NCBI GenBank assembly: GCA_028641055.1
Contig: CM054060.1
Location: 310,048,949 to 310,112,948 of the forward strand
Origin: Alopecurus myosuroides
Taxonomy: Eukaryota > Streptophyta > Magnoliopsida > Poales > Poaceae
DNA length: 64,000 bases
Reading direction: 5' to 3'
The position numbers were made by a program, and so were the translations under genes. Positions 1 to 9,950 of the stretch are shown piece after piece; position 1 is the first letter of the stretch; every line of letters begins with the position of its first letter. The notes under the pieces were generated by a model that was not told the origin of the DNA, did no database searches, and saw nothing but the letters and a program-made list of their open reading frames with translations.

Positions 1-952
1 CCGGACGGATGAAGTGTTGGCAAAAACCAACGAACTCCTGCAGGCTGAAACCAAACTTCGTGAAGAGCTGGAGGCCAACGTCCAGAAGCTTTCCAAGCAG
101 TGCAAGAAGTACAAAAAGAAACTCCATACCGCTGAGGAGCTTTTGAAGAAACTCTCAACTTTTATTGCCGATACTTATAGCTCCATCGCTGGTAAAGCAC
201 CTCTAACCCCCTGATTATCACTGGAATTTCCCATTTTTGTAAGGTTTTTGACCCGGATCTCACCATCTTGCTCTTCTTTTTGTACTGCAGGTCCAGGTGA
301 GGTTGCTGGGGAACAGGATGATCTCAAGAAGCTGAAGATACTCAAGACTGTTATCTGACAATTCTCGGCTCGGACAAAGTGGACCCTCGAAGCTGTGAAG
401 TGGACCGGCACTTATGGCGGTGTATCACAGATGCTTGAGGCATACTCGACAATCCCTGCCTGGATTGATATCTGGAAATGCTCGGCTTGCCGAGTTGGAG
501 TGATACGCGGTCTTGCATTGGCCAAAGCCTACTATCCAAAGATTAAGCCAGCAACACTTGTGAATGGGTTTCCTGAGTTTAATACTGATGGTTCGAAGTT
601 CTCGGCAAAGGACCTCAAGACCATCAATGCTCAGATTCGTCACTCGGCCATCTTGATTGCCGAGAAGCTCGATGTGAACAAGCTCACTCCTCCATATAAC
701 GCTGAAGATAAGCCGATACCCTCTGAATTACCTGCTCCCTTTGATATATTGACTCGATACAAGGAAGAGGTCGCGAAGAAGAAAGCCGGGGCCGGTTCTG
801 CGCCAACGTCATCGACTCCAGTTGTTCCTCCTCCAGCTCGCGCTGATTCTGCGGTTGACCCGGACGCGGAGGCAGAGAAAGCTACGGAGGAGAACACCGA
901 AGACTTGGCCGCCAAGACCACCCTCGATGACTCGGCTATGGACGCCGAGTAA
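1..952 (+). pseudogene. Antisense extra ORF of the Tat-like element (3' part, two exons)
   Basis: The frame is open from the window edge, so the 5' end is missing. Exon one encodes a lysine/glutamate-rich coiled coil (about residues 1-55). A 99-bp intron (192-290; GTAAAG donor, TGCAG acceptor) joins in frame to exon two, which has a globular region ending near 760 and a low-complexity acidic tail with stop at 950-952. A TGA at 355-357 breaks the frame shortly after the splice site, so this copy is a pseudogene unless read through. Proteins of this kind are usually annotated as putative gypsy type transposon; their function is unknown. It lies opposite in direction to the gag-pol behind it, as in Grande and related Tat elements. 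The assignment rests on architecture, not on a search. Confidence 0.7.
192..290 (+). other. Intron in the antisense Tat ORF
   Basis: GTAAAG donor after a GCTG and a pyrimidine-rich TGCAG acceptor. Splicing keeps the reading frame and joins the coiled-coil part to the globular part. Confidence 0.65.
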
Positions 953-1200
953 TGTTCTCGTTTTTACCAGCAAACACTCATTCGGCCAATAGGCATTGTA
1001 ATATGCCTTTTAAACGTGTTTATTTGATAGTGCGCATGTGCACTTTTTATACTATTCCCTTGGTTTGTAATACGCTTAAACTCCTATGGTTTTGATGACC
1101 CTTCTGGTCATCAATTTGGTATGCCCTTTGCTTATGTTTGGACAACTTTGCTTTTTATAAGTACTGATTTTTGGTTTTGAGATGATGAAAACTTTCTTTC

Positions 1201-1376
1201 GAGTCCCCAAGACCCGGATTTGGGACTTTAAGGAAACTTTTTTGCTTTCTCAAGTCCCCAAGACCCAGATTTCGGTTTTTAAGAAAACTTTCTGCTTTCT
1301 CAAGTCCCCAAGTCCACAAGACCCGGATTTTGGGTCTTGAGTTACTTGGGTTAAGAAAACTTTTTCTCTTAAATCC
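1201..1376. repeat. Tandem repeat, about three units of 60 bp, in the Tat 3' non-coding region
   Basis: The phrase TCCCCAAGACC(C)GGATTT followed by AAGAAAACTTT(T) and GCTTTCTCAAG recurs about three times (from about 1203, 1254 and 1304), with a shorter degenerate end. It lies in the gap between the antisense ORF and pol, where Tat elements often carry variable tandem repeats. The rest of 953-2158 shows no supported gene: it is AT-rich and holds no long conserved frame. Confidence 0.7.
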
Positions 1377-2158
1377 CCAACCAGGTTATTGCATTTATGC
1401 ATTTTTGAAGTTATGCTTTATGTACTATGAGTTTCCGGTTGATGCCATTACTCTGCATAACTTGTGGTTTAGATGACCCTTTTGACCCTCTTTGTTGTAA
1501 GCCGGCTTTCGCGTGGATACTCAACGCTGCTATAGAAACAGGGTCAGGGAAGTCCCAATGGGCATCATGACTGAATTAATTCATAGGTTAGCAAAAACAT
1601 GCCACTTTGTTGCGAGTCGCATCAAGCTTAAACAAGAAAGGTCAAGAAAAGTTTGGCTCTATTGTCCAAGTTATGAGATTGCAACTGTACTTATTGCAAG
1701 TAATCAGTCCTCATAACTCAATGGCATCATGGCCGGGTCTTTAGATTGTAGTTGTGCTATTAAAGCAATCAACCCCCAAGACCTGGATATATATTCTATT
1801 AGGCTTTTCAACTTTTACCGGCTTATAAAGTAGTTTGAATAGGAGCAAAAATGTATGGAAATTTAAAGTTTACTAAATTATATTTCTTATAGTTGACTAA
1901 TTATAGCTAACTAAATAGAATATACTTACTTAATATAGAGCATTATCAAATATAGGAAAGCAAATAAAAGACTGAAAATATAGAAAAACAAGAACTATTA
2001 TGATTGAACCATCTCTTTATTGATATGAAAAGGTTAGGTCAGCAGGCCGCCTCATTAAAAACCCTCTAGTCCCCTTAGGTACCATGGATAGGAAAAGAGT
2101 GTGTCTGAAACCTGCGGCCCATTACATCGTGCAATATAACCTGAAAACCGAATCTATA

Positions 2159-5100
2159 CTAAGTGTAGTAGAGACGCAGCTGAGCCACGTTCCAAGGTTG
2201 TTCACGCTCTTGCATAGATGTGGTGGAATGAGCAGTGTCGTTTGCGTAATCCGACTCTTCCCTCGCGTCCACCAGGTAATATGATCCATTATGCAGATTC
2301 CGGCTTATAATGAACGGACCCTCAACTTATGTTTTCCCTCCTTAGATTGCACCAGGCGCAGCACCAGGTCTCCTTCTTGGAAAACGCGGGTTTTGACCCG
2401 GCGGCTGTGGTGTCACCGTAAGTCCTGCTGATATATGGCGGATCGCTCCAATGCTTGCTCCCTGTGTTCTTCTAACATATCCACAGCGTCTTGCCGGGTC
2501 TTCTCGTTTTCCACTTCAACGTAAGCCGCCACTCGTGGCGAGTCATGGATGATATCGCTCGGAAGGACTGCCTCTGCACCATAAACCATAAAAAAATGGG
2601 GTCATTTGAGTAGACCTGTTAGGTGTGGTATTAATTCCCCAAACCACAGATGGTAATTCCTCGACCCATGCTCCAGCAGCTCGGAGACACGGGACTCGTA
2701 ATCGGGGTTTCAACCCACAAAGTAACTCCTGGTTTGCCCTCTCCACCTGTCCGTTAGCTTGTGGATGGGCCACTGAGGCTACATCAAGGCGGATGCCATT
2801 GCTTCCACAAAATTTCTCCATCTCTCCTAAGGACATATTGGTTCCATTGTCTGTGATTATGCTGTGGAGGTATCCAAATCGATACACGATCCTCTAAGAA
2901 TTTCACAGCTGTGGCCGACTCACAGTTTGTAACAGGCATAACCTCGACCCACTTTGTATACTTGTCGATAGCCACCAGTAGGTGAGTCTTTTTGCATGGG
3001 GACATGTGGAAAGGGCCTACCATGTCCATACCCCCAAACAGCAAACGGCCAGGTCAATGGGATTGTCTGTAACTCCATAGTCGGCACATGTATTTGACGG
3101 GCGTATCTTTGACATCCATCACACCTTGCGCATTCCGTGTCAGCTAACGCCGTAAGCCAAAAGAAACCGTGCCGGTATGCCTTAGCCACGAGGGATCTTG
3201 TGGAGGCATGGTGTCCACAATCTCCTTCATGAATTTCCTTTAGTATTTGACGGCCTTCTTATGGGTCTACGCAGCATAGAAAGACACCCGTAGTACTTCT
3301 CTTATAAAGCTCACCATTAATAATAGAATACCCCTTCGCGCGTCTCTGGATTTGCCGAGCTAAAACTTCCTGTTGTGGTAACTCGCCCCACAACAAGAAC
3401 GCCAAGAATGGCTCAGTCCACTCTGGTATAGCGCGCACCGCGGCCACAAACTCCAAATCCGGGTCTTGGTGAGCAAGTTTCTCTTCTGACTCGGTTTTGA
3501 CAGAGGGTCGCCATAACTCGTCCAGAAAAATATTGGAGGGAACCGGCTCACAGCGAGAACCGAGTCTTGAGAGTGCGTCTGCGGCCTCGTTCTTTCGCCG
3601 ATCAATGTGTCCCACCTGATACCCGGAAAAAGACCCGGCTACCCTGTCCACCTCTCTGTGATATGCTGCCATTGCCGCGTCCTTTTTGTCCCATGTTCCT
3701 GAGACCTGCTGTTCCATGAGATCCGAGTCTCCGTAGCACCTTATCCGCCTGATGTTCATCTCCTTTGCTATTATTAGTCCATGCAGCAGGGCCTCATACT
3801 CGGCTACGTTGTTGGAGCAATCGAAGTGAATTTGCAACACATAACTCAACTTATCTCCTTTTGGCGACGTGAGCACAACACCAGCTCCTGATCCTTCATA
3901 TTGCTTGGAACCATCAAAATGCATCACCCAAGATTCTGAACTTGGCACCAGTAGGGGCATGCTTGTTTGAGTCCAATCATTAACGAAATCAACCAGGGCC
4001 TGACTTGATTGCAGATCGGGGCTCATAGTTGATGTGATAATCTCCCATCTCGATGGCCCGCTTAGCCACCCTGCCTGTTGCGTCTGAATTTCTTATGATA
4101 TCTTCCATTGGAATTGAACTTACCACCGTAATAGGGTGTTCCTGAAAGTATGGCTTCAATTTCCGGCTGGCCATGAATACCCCAAAAACTAGCTTTTGCC
4201 AGTGAGGGTATTGCTGCTTTGCTTCCGATAAGACCTCGCTCACATAATAAACCGGCCTTTGCACCGGGTGATCCTTCCCATCTTCCTTGCGCTCAACCAC
4301 AACCACTATGCTAACTGCCCGGGGCCCAGCCGCGACATATAGTAACATAGGCTCCTTGGGATCCGGTGCGGCCAGAACCGGCGCATCAGATAACTGCTTT
4401 TTCAGAGCCTCAAATGCCTCGTCCGCCTCTTCGTCCCATACGAACTTGTCTGTTTTCTTCAAGAGTCGGTATAAGGGTATCGCTTTTTCTCCAAGCCTAG
4501 ATATGAACCGGCTTAATGCTGCCACGCATCCTGTAAGTTTCTGAACGTGTTTCAGCCCTTCCGGCTTTTTCAAGCTCTGGATGGCCTTGATCTTTTCCGG
4601 GTTAGCCTCGATCCCTCGCTCAGAAACGATGAAACCGAGTAACTTCCATGCAGGAACCCCAAACACACACTTTGTTGGGTTAAGCTTCATCTTGTACCTC
4701 CTCAGGTTCTTGAATGTCTCCTTTAGGTCGTCGATGAACATTTCTGCTTTCCTTGATTTAATCACTACAACATCAACATAGGCGTGGACGTTGCGCCCAA
4801 TCTGATCCTCGAAGAACTTCTGAATGCACCGTTGGTATGTTGCGTCAGCATTCTTCAACCCAAAGGTCATAGTTTTGTAACAAAAAGCTCCAAAGGGGGT
4901 GTTATGAACGATGTTTTCTCCCAATTTTCCTTTTTGAGTTTGATCTGGTGATACCCGGAATAGGCATCCAAGAAGCATAATAGGTCACTTCCCGCCACTG
5001 CATCTATGATCTGATCTATCCTTGGAAGGGCAAATGGGTCCTTTGGGCAATGCTTATTGAGACTCGTATAATCTATGCACATTCTCCACTCATTGTTCTT

Positions 5101-6303
5101 TTTCAGCACTAGAACCGGGTTTGCCAACCACTCAGGGTGAAAAACCTCCATGATAAAGTCGGCTGCCAGGAGCCGAGCTATCTCTGCCCCTATAGCCTTT
5201 CTCCTTTCCTCATTCATTTTCCTCAGACCCTGCTTGACAGGCCGGGACTTGGGATCAACATGGAAACTGTGCTCAGCAAGCTCAGTTGGGATACCCGGCA
5301 TGTCGCTAGGCGCCGAAGCAAAGACATCCTGATTCTCGCAAATAAACTCTATGAGTGCCTCTTCCTCCTTGTTGTCTAGGTTAGAACCTATAGCAAACTG
5401 TTTGGAGGGGTCACCCTCAACGAAAGCCACCATCTTAGTGTCTTGGGCCGCCTTAAACTTTGCTCTTTCCTCATATGTATTCGGTTTCTTCAAGGCGGTT
5501 CGATCTTCCGGGTCTACCTGAGACCGGTAATACCAGAGTTCTTCCTTCCTGCAAGCTTGCTCTGCGAGTGCCGCGTCTCCTTCATCACACTCTGCTGCCA
5601 CAACCCTATTCCCATGTATAGTGATGGTCTGCTTAGGACCCGGGATTTTCAGTTGCAGGTAAACATAACACGGCCTTGCCATGAATTTGGCGTAAGCCGG
5701 CCTTCCGAACAGTGCGTGATAAGGACTGCGTAACTTCACCACCTCAAATGTGAGCCACTCCACTCGGTAGTTATCCTTGGATTCTCCAAAAGCGACTTCA
5801 AGCGTTATTTTTCCCTCAGGGCAAGCCGAGTGTCCTGGCACGATTCCGTGGAAAATTGTGGAGCTTTTCTGCAGATGAGACTCCTTGAGCCCCATACGTA
5901 GAAAGGTTTCCCAGTATAAGATATTGATGCTACTTCCGCCATCCATTAGAACCTTTTTCAGCTCATAGCCATTGACCTGCGGCGCCACCACCAAAGCTAT
6001 CACACCCGGATGTTCTATTGCTTCCGGGTGATCCCTCCTGCTCCATGTTACTTCTTGATCTGACCTTCTCAGGTATCTTGGAACACCTGAGGAAACCGAG
6101 TTTACCGCCCTTTTAAGTATCTTTCTTTCTCTGTTGGAAGTCCCGGTAGTGTGGACATGATACTGTCCTAGCTGCTTTGGGTTAGCCTGGAAACCACCAG
6201 CACCCCCTTGGTTATTACCCGGATTACCACCTCCTGCGTTGCCGGGGGGGTGGTCCGTTGCCCGGGTTTCCACCCAGACCCGGTCCTCCTCCCCGGCCTG
6301 CAC
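2159..6303 (-). pseudogene. Gypsy pol (protease, RT, RNase H, integrase), decayed
   Basis: Reading from 6303 down: a retropepsin motif DGGSS near 5943; reverse transcriptase with MCIDYTSLN near 5080 and a FLDAYSGYHQIKL motif near 4970; RNase H starting VMHFDGSKQ near 3920; an HHCC-type integrase zinc region near 3150; an integrase core with ITDNGTNM near 2860 and HPQANGQVERAN; and an integrase C-terminal part ending at a TAG at 2159-2161. The catalytic YVDD box is YVDV here (near 4770), so one catalytic Asp is lost. Frame changes occur near 4900-4970, 4000-4030, 3030 and 2890, and there is an in-frame TAA at 3259-3261. Copy-out enzyme of a retrotransposon; not functional in this copy. Confidence 0.85.
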
Positions 6304-8775
6304 CTCGCAGGGCCTTTTGTATTTCCTCGTTTTTCCATCTCTGTAAGTCCACGGATTGCTTTAGTGAGTGATTAGCCGGCTTGCCATTCCTACTATGACG
6401 CGGGAAGGGCGTCCTGAAAACCTCTATATAATTTGCCGGACTCGGTGGTCCTTGGTAATTTCCTCCTCCGTTGAAGTTTCCCTCTCCTCTGGGCCTTGGA
6501 AACCCGGCCTCGCTGTTGGCGACTAACTTGGAGTTTTCTTCATACGGGTGTTTGTGCTGGTTATTTTCACTATTGCCTCCATTATTACCCGGTGCAGCCC
6601 CATTGCCGGGTCTTCCGTTATTGTTCGCATTAGCCTTCCCGTTTTTGTCCTCGGCATCCTCTTCTGTGGTGTCAGTGGAGGCATGCTTGTTGCATGCGTC
6701 CATCAATTCTCCCATTGTAATCTCTGAAACATGCCGACTGGATTTCATGCGCGTCAGTTTTTGTACCAAGGGCGTGTATCTGCATGTTTTTGTCATAGCC
6801 TGTATCGCATCCTTTGGCTGAATATCAGTGGAAGAGTGGAGTATCTCCATAACCCGACGCACCCAGCTGTGTGCCGACTCTCCATTTCTCTGAACACATC
6901 GGTCTAAGTCGTCAATCGTGAATAATTTCCGGCATGTCCCATGAAAGTGTTTGACGAAAGTTGTTTTCAACTCGCTCCACGAATTGATGGATCTTTCAGG
7001 CAGGTTATTGAACCAAAGTTTTGCTGCTCCTTCGGACATCATCAGATACATAAACTTGGCTTGAAGCCTTTCTGATGCGTTACGAATTGACATAGTCATC
7101 TCATAACTGCTCAACCAGGTCTTTGGGTCCATGGTTGGCTCATAGTTAACCACTTTACCCGGCTCCTTGAATTTGTCCGGGTAAGGTTCAGCCCTGATGG
7201 CGTCCGACAAACACTTAGGCCCGGCTAAATTTGCCGGCACTGGCCTTACTTGGGAAACATGTGAGGCCTCAGCGGGCGCGGCGGGGGGTGCAACCGCTAC
7301 CGGCCCTCTTACCGCAGACCCGGCTGCTGCGCGTCTTGCCCGAGAACTATCCACGATGGCCTGTGCCGCCGAGGCTACAGGGGTTGCCGGTCTACGGGGA
7401 GGAGGCGGCATTTGTTGCTGCTCTGCCCTCCGCCGTACCGAGTTAGACTGAATGTTGCCTGCATTCCTGTACTGCCGACTAACATGCGGCGTCCCATGCA
7501 TGCCACTCCTGTTATCCGGGTAATTGGCCTGTTGAGCAATTGCAGTTGTAGCAGGTCTATAGCCCGCCGGGTCTCTATCGCGTGAGGTGATTCTCCCACA
7601 GGAATACGGTCGAGTGCCAGAGTTGCGGCGTACGCGTTATCCATGGGGTTATTGAAGTGACCCGGTGGGGTATGAAATCGTGATGGTGGTGGTACGGTAT
7701 TGCCGGCAGTGATCCCAGTTTGTAACACGGGTAATCCGGCACGCACGTTTGCCGGCTGTCCTCCCAGGGTCGCAGCCTGATACCCGGTTCCTTGATTCAC
7801 GATCGGGATTGGTTGGTCCTGAGGGGTAATGAACAACGCGGCCGGCTGTAAATTTTCACCTGTCGCAGGTAGTCTCGTCTGATGCCTCTGACTATATATC
7901 CTAGTTGTTTGAGCCTGAATACGATCCTCCGATTCTTCCAACTCGCGCTGGCGCGCGGCCATCCCTTGCCTTTCAGATTCCACATCTCTTCTCTGTTGCT
8001 CCAACGCGCGGCGAGCCACATCCAGATCTCGGGCACGTGCTGCTGCATTTTCAGGAGTTATTACCGTTGCCAATACTGTAGGGTCCAGGATTAGGTTATT
8101 GCTGGGTTTCGTGGGTGTGAAGTTCCTGCTTCCGTTGTTCTGTTCGCCATGAATCCGAACGTGTTTCTGAGATGAGAATTTTCCCCTGTCTCGTTGGTAA
8201 CTGATGCCGGCTCACCGTCAACCCGGGCTATAACCGAGTTTCCATTAGCCGGTGCTTGTTGTTGGGCCAGCGCTTGCGCTGCACCAGTCGCGGCTGCTGA
8301 CACATCACCCTGATTAAGATTTGTTGCAGGGGCTGTGTAGACCGCGACTCGGCGCGCAATGCCTGGTGAAGACTCGTACTCTTCCTCTTCGCCGCTATCT
8401 TATTCATACCGATCTTCGAGCAGGTGCAAGATAGATTCGGTATCGTCTTCTCCAATAACCCGGCCACGCGGGGTCCATACCGGCTCCTCCGGCAGTTCCC
8501 TCTTCGTGGTGGGTTCCTTCTCCGGCTCTACTGTCCCGACCGACTCTTTCCTGTCCGATTGAACACAAGTGGCGTCCCCTGACACAGAATCATACTCATT
8601 TATTGTCAGAAGCAAAACCGGACGCACATACCATACCGACGAAGACGTTGACCCGGCCGATCGTGACAACAGATCCGGTTTCCAGCAGATCCGACTCTGG
8701 CCCCCAGCCAAAGTCGTCTACGATCTTCTCTCCTTCAGGGTTGGTGATGATCTCGCCGATGACGAGGTTCTTCAT
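6224..8775 (-). pseudogene. Gypsy gag of the Tat-like element, decayed
   Basis: The likely start is the ATG at 8775, about 46 bases downstream of the primer binding site. A possible short intron (about 8636-8579, GT...CAG) removes a stop-rich stretch. The frame then holds an acidic and Q-rich N-terminal part, an Arg/Glu-rich helix around 8000-7900, a proline/alanine-rich linker around 7450-7250, and the retrotransposon gag core (phrases KFMYLMMSEGAAKLWFNNLP and SWSELKTTFVKHF, about 7040-6950). It ends in a Gly/Asn-rich tail (6650-6230) that runs into the protease frame. Stops near 8398 and 8091 and frame changes near 7490 and 6250 break it. Gag would form the virus-like particle in the cytoplasm. 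Confidence 0.75.
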
Positions 8776-8820
8776 GCTTTCCCGAGCTTCTCCCACGACG
8801 TAAACACCTTTGGACGTACG

Positions 8821-8837
8821 CCCCACGGTGGGCGCCA
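8821..8837 (-). other. Primer binding site of the Tat-like element
   Basis: On the minus strand this reads TGGCGCCCACCGTGGGG, two bases after the end of the LTR. It has the TGGCGCC start typical of primer sites for tRNAs in plant Gypsy elements. I think the tRNA is a Lys type but did not check it. Confidence 0.85.
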
Positions 8838-8839
8838 AC

Positions 8840-9358
8840 TGTCGCGGGATATTCACGACAGACGTTACCAGGGGTAACTTAATACGGGGCGAATCGACTT
8901 TGGTGTTTGGGAGAGGGTTTAGCTCGAGGGAAATCATATCAACTGGCGATCTAAAGGCTCGGGCTGCAATGTCGCTGAGACTCCGATCTAGGGTTTCAAG
9001 GACTAGCTCTCGAATACCTGGAATACACGAATATCTATGTTCTCTTGATCTCTCTTTTCTACGCCCTGGAGGCCGGTTTATATAAGACCTGGCTCCCAGG
9101 CTTTCCTTACAAGATATACACAGAATCCTACTCGAGATCCACACACAACCTTAACTTACCTACCGTAACCCTCAAGTCACGAATTACACGGTTCATATCA
9201 CCTTTGAGACCTTCCGGACCTCTAGGCCGGGTCTCCTACGCACCTACTGGCCCATCAACAAGATCCGGCCTTGCATCACAACGCGGGGCCTCGCGCCCCT
9301 TCCCTTTGGTCGGGTCTCGTCCCAGGTGCAGGCCTACCGGGTTATCATCCCCCCAACA
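8840..9358 (-). repeat. 5' LTR of the Tat-like element (519 bp)
   Basis: On the plus strand the segment starts TGTCGCGGG and ends CCCCCAACA, so on the element strand it begins TGTTGGGGG and ends CCCGCGACA, with short imperfect inverted ends. The primer binding site follows directly. The other LTR lies outside the window, so age cannot be estimated. Confidence 0.85.
9077..9085 (-). promoter_or_regulatory. TATA box of the Tat-like LTR
   Basis: TTATATAAA on the minus strand, about 280 bases inside the LTR, followed by a GC-rich stretch. It is the likely core promoter of the element. Confidence 0.65.
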
Positions 9359-9950
9359 GGGACTGCCCTTGTCCAAATTTGCTCTGTGTCATTCTACTCT
9401 ATTTTACTTTGTCTACTCGGTTGTTTTACTTAGAATTTCGTATGCATATCTAGTAATGTGTTTAAAGCCAAGGGCCAACTCTTTGACTCTGCTGTTGTCC
9501 GCAACCCGGCTTCCTGGCAAGCAAGAGAACAAGCCAAAGGTCAATGAACACACACAAAATTGCTAAGGAAAAGAAAGGTGTAGCAACCGAGTAGGGTGTT
9601 CTTTACTTTTCTGTGTCTCTTTTCGGCTAAGTGGTGGGCAGCGTTACTATGCAATTTTCTAAGTGGCTAAGTAACTGAAACTTGAACTTTGAAATCTTGT
9701 GACTCGACTACCAAAAAGCCACAAGTGGTAGGTAAGAGCAAAGACGAAAAGAACAAGTGAATGAAAAATGCAACTCGGGTACTTGCACTGAAACGCAACC
9801 CGGCATTGAGCCAGTGTTGCTAAGTGTTAACCAAATAGAATTGAGTAGCAAGGAACTTAAAACATAAACTTGTTCAATACATATGCACCCAGCATCCCGG
9901 GGATCTGATGAAATTGTTTAGAGATAAAGTATGCAGGAATTAAACAGCAG
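9359..9950. other. Non-coding stretch between the Tat LTR and the next Tat-type gene
   Basis: No conserved frame is visible on either strand. It most likely is the 3' flank of the broken gene that follows and belongs to the same older element, into which the Tat-like element of 1-9358 inserted. Confidence 0.4.

Larger units (their letters stand above)
1..9358 (-). mobile_element. Tat-like Ty3/Gypsy LTR retrotransposon, 3' end outside window
   Basis: Read on the minus strand the order is 5' LTR (8840-9358), primer binding site, gag, protease, reverse transcriptase, RNase H, integrase (ending at 2159), then a long non-coding stretch and an ORF running the opposite way (1-952). Extra ORFs placed antisense between pol and the 3' LTR are known in the Tat lineage (Grande, RIRE2-like), and the coding order is Gypsy, so I infer a Tat element. 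The 3' LTR would lie before base 1. The coding region carries many frameshifts and stops and a lost RT active-site Asp, so the copy is dead. The expected 5-bp target duplication next to the LTR would be GGGAC (9359-9363), but its partner is not in the window. Confidence 0.85.

Noticed and set aside
1513..1716. Short plus-strand frame in the Tat 3' region
   Set aside because: No motif and no supporting splice or promoter signals.
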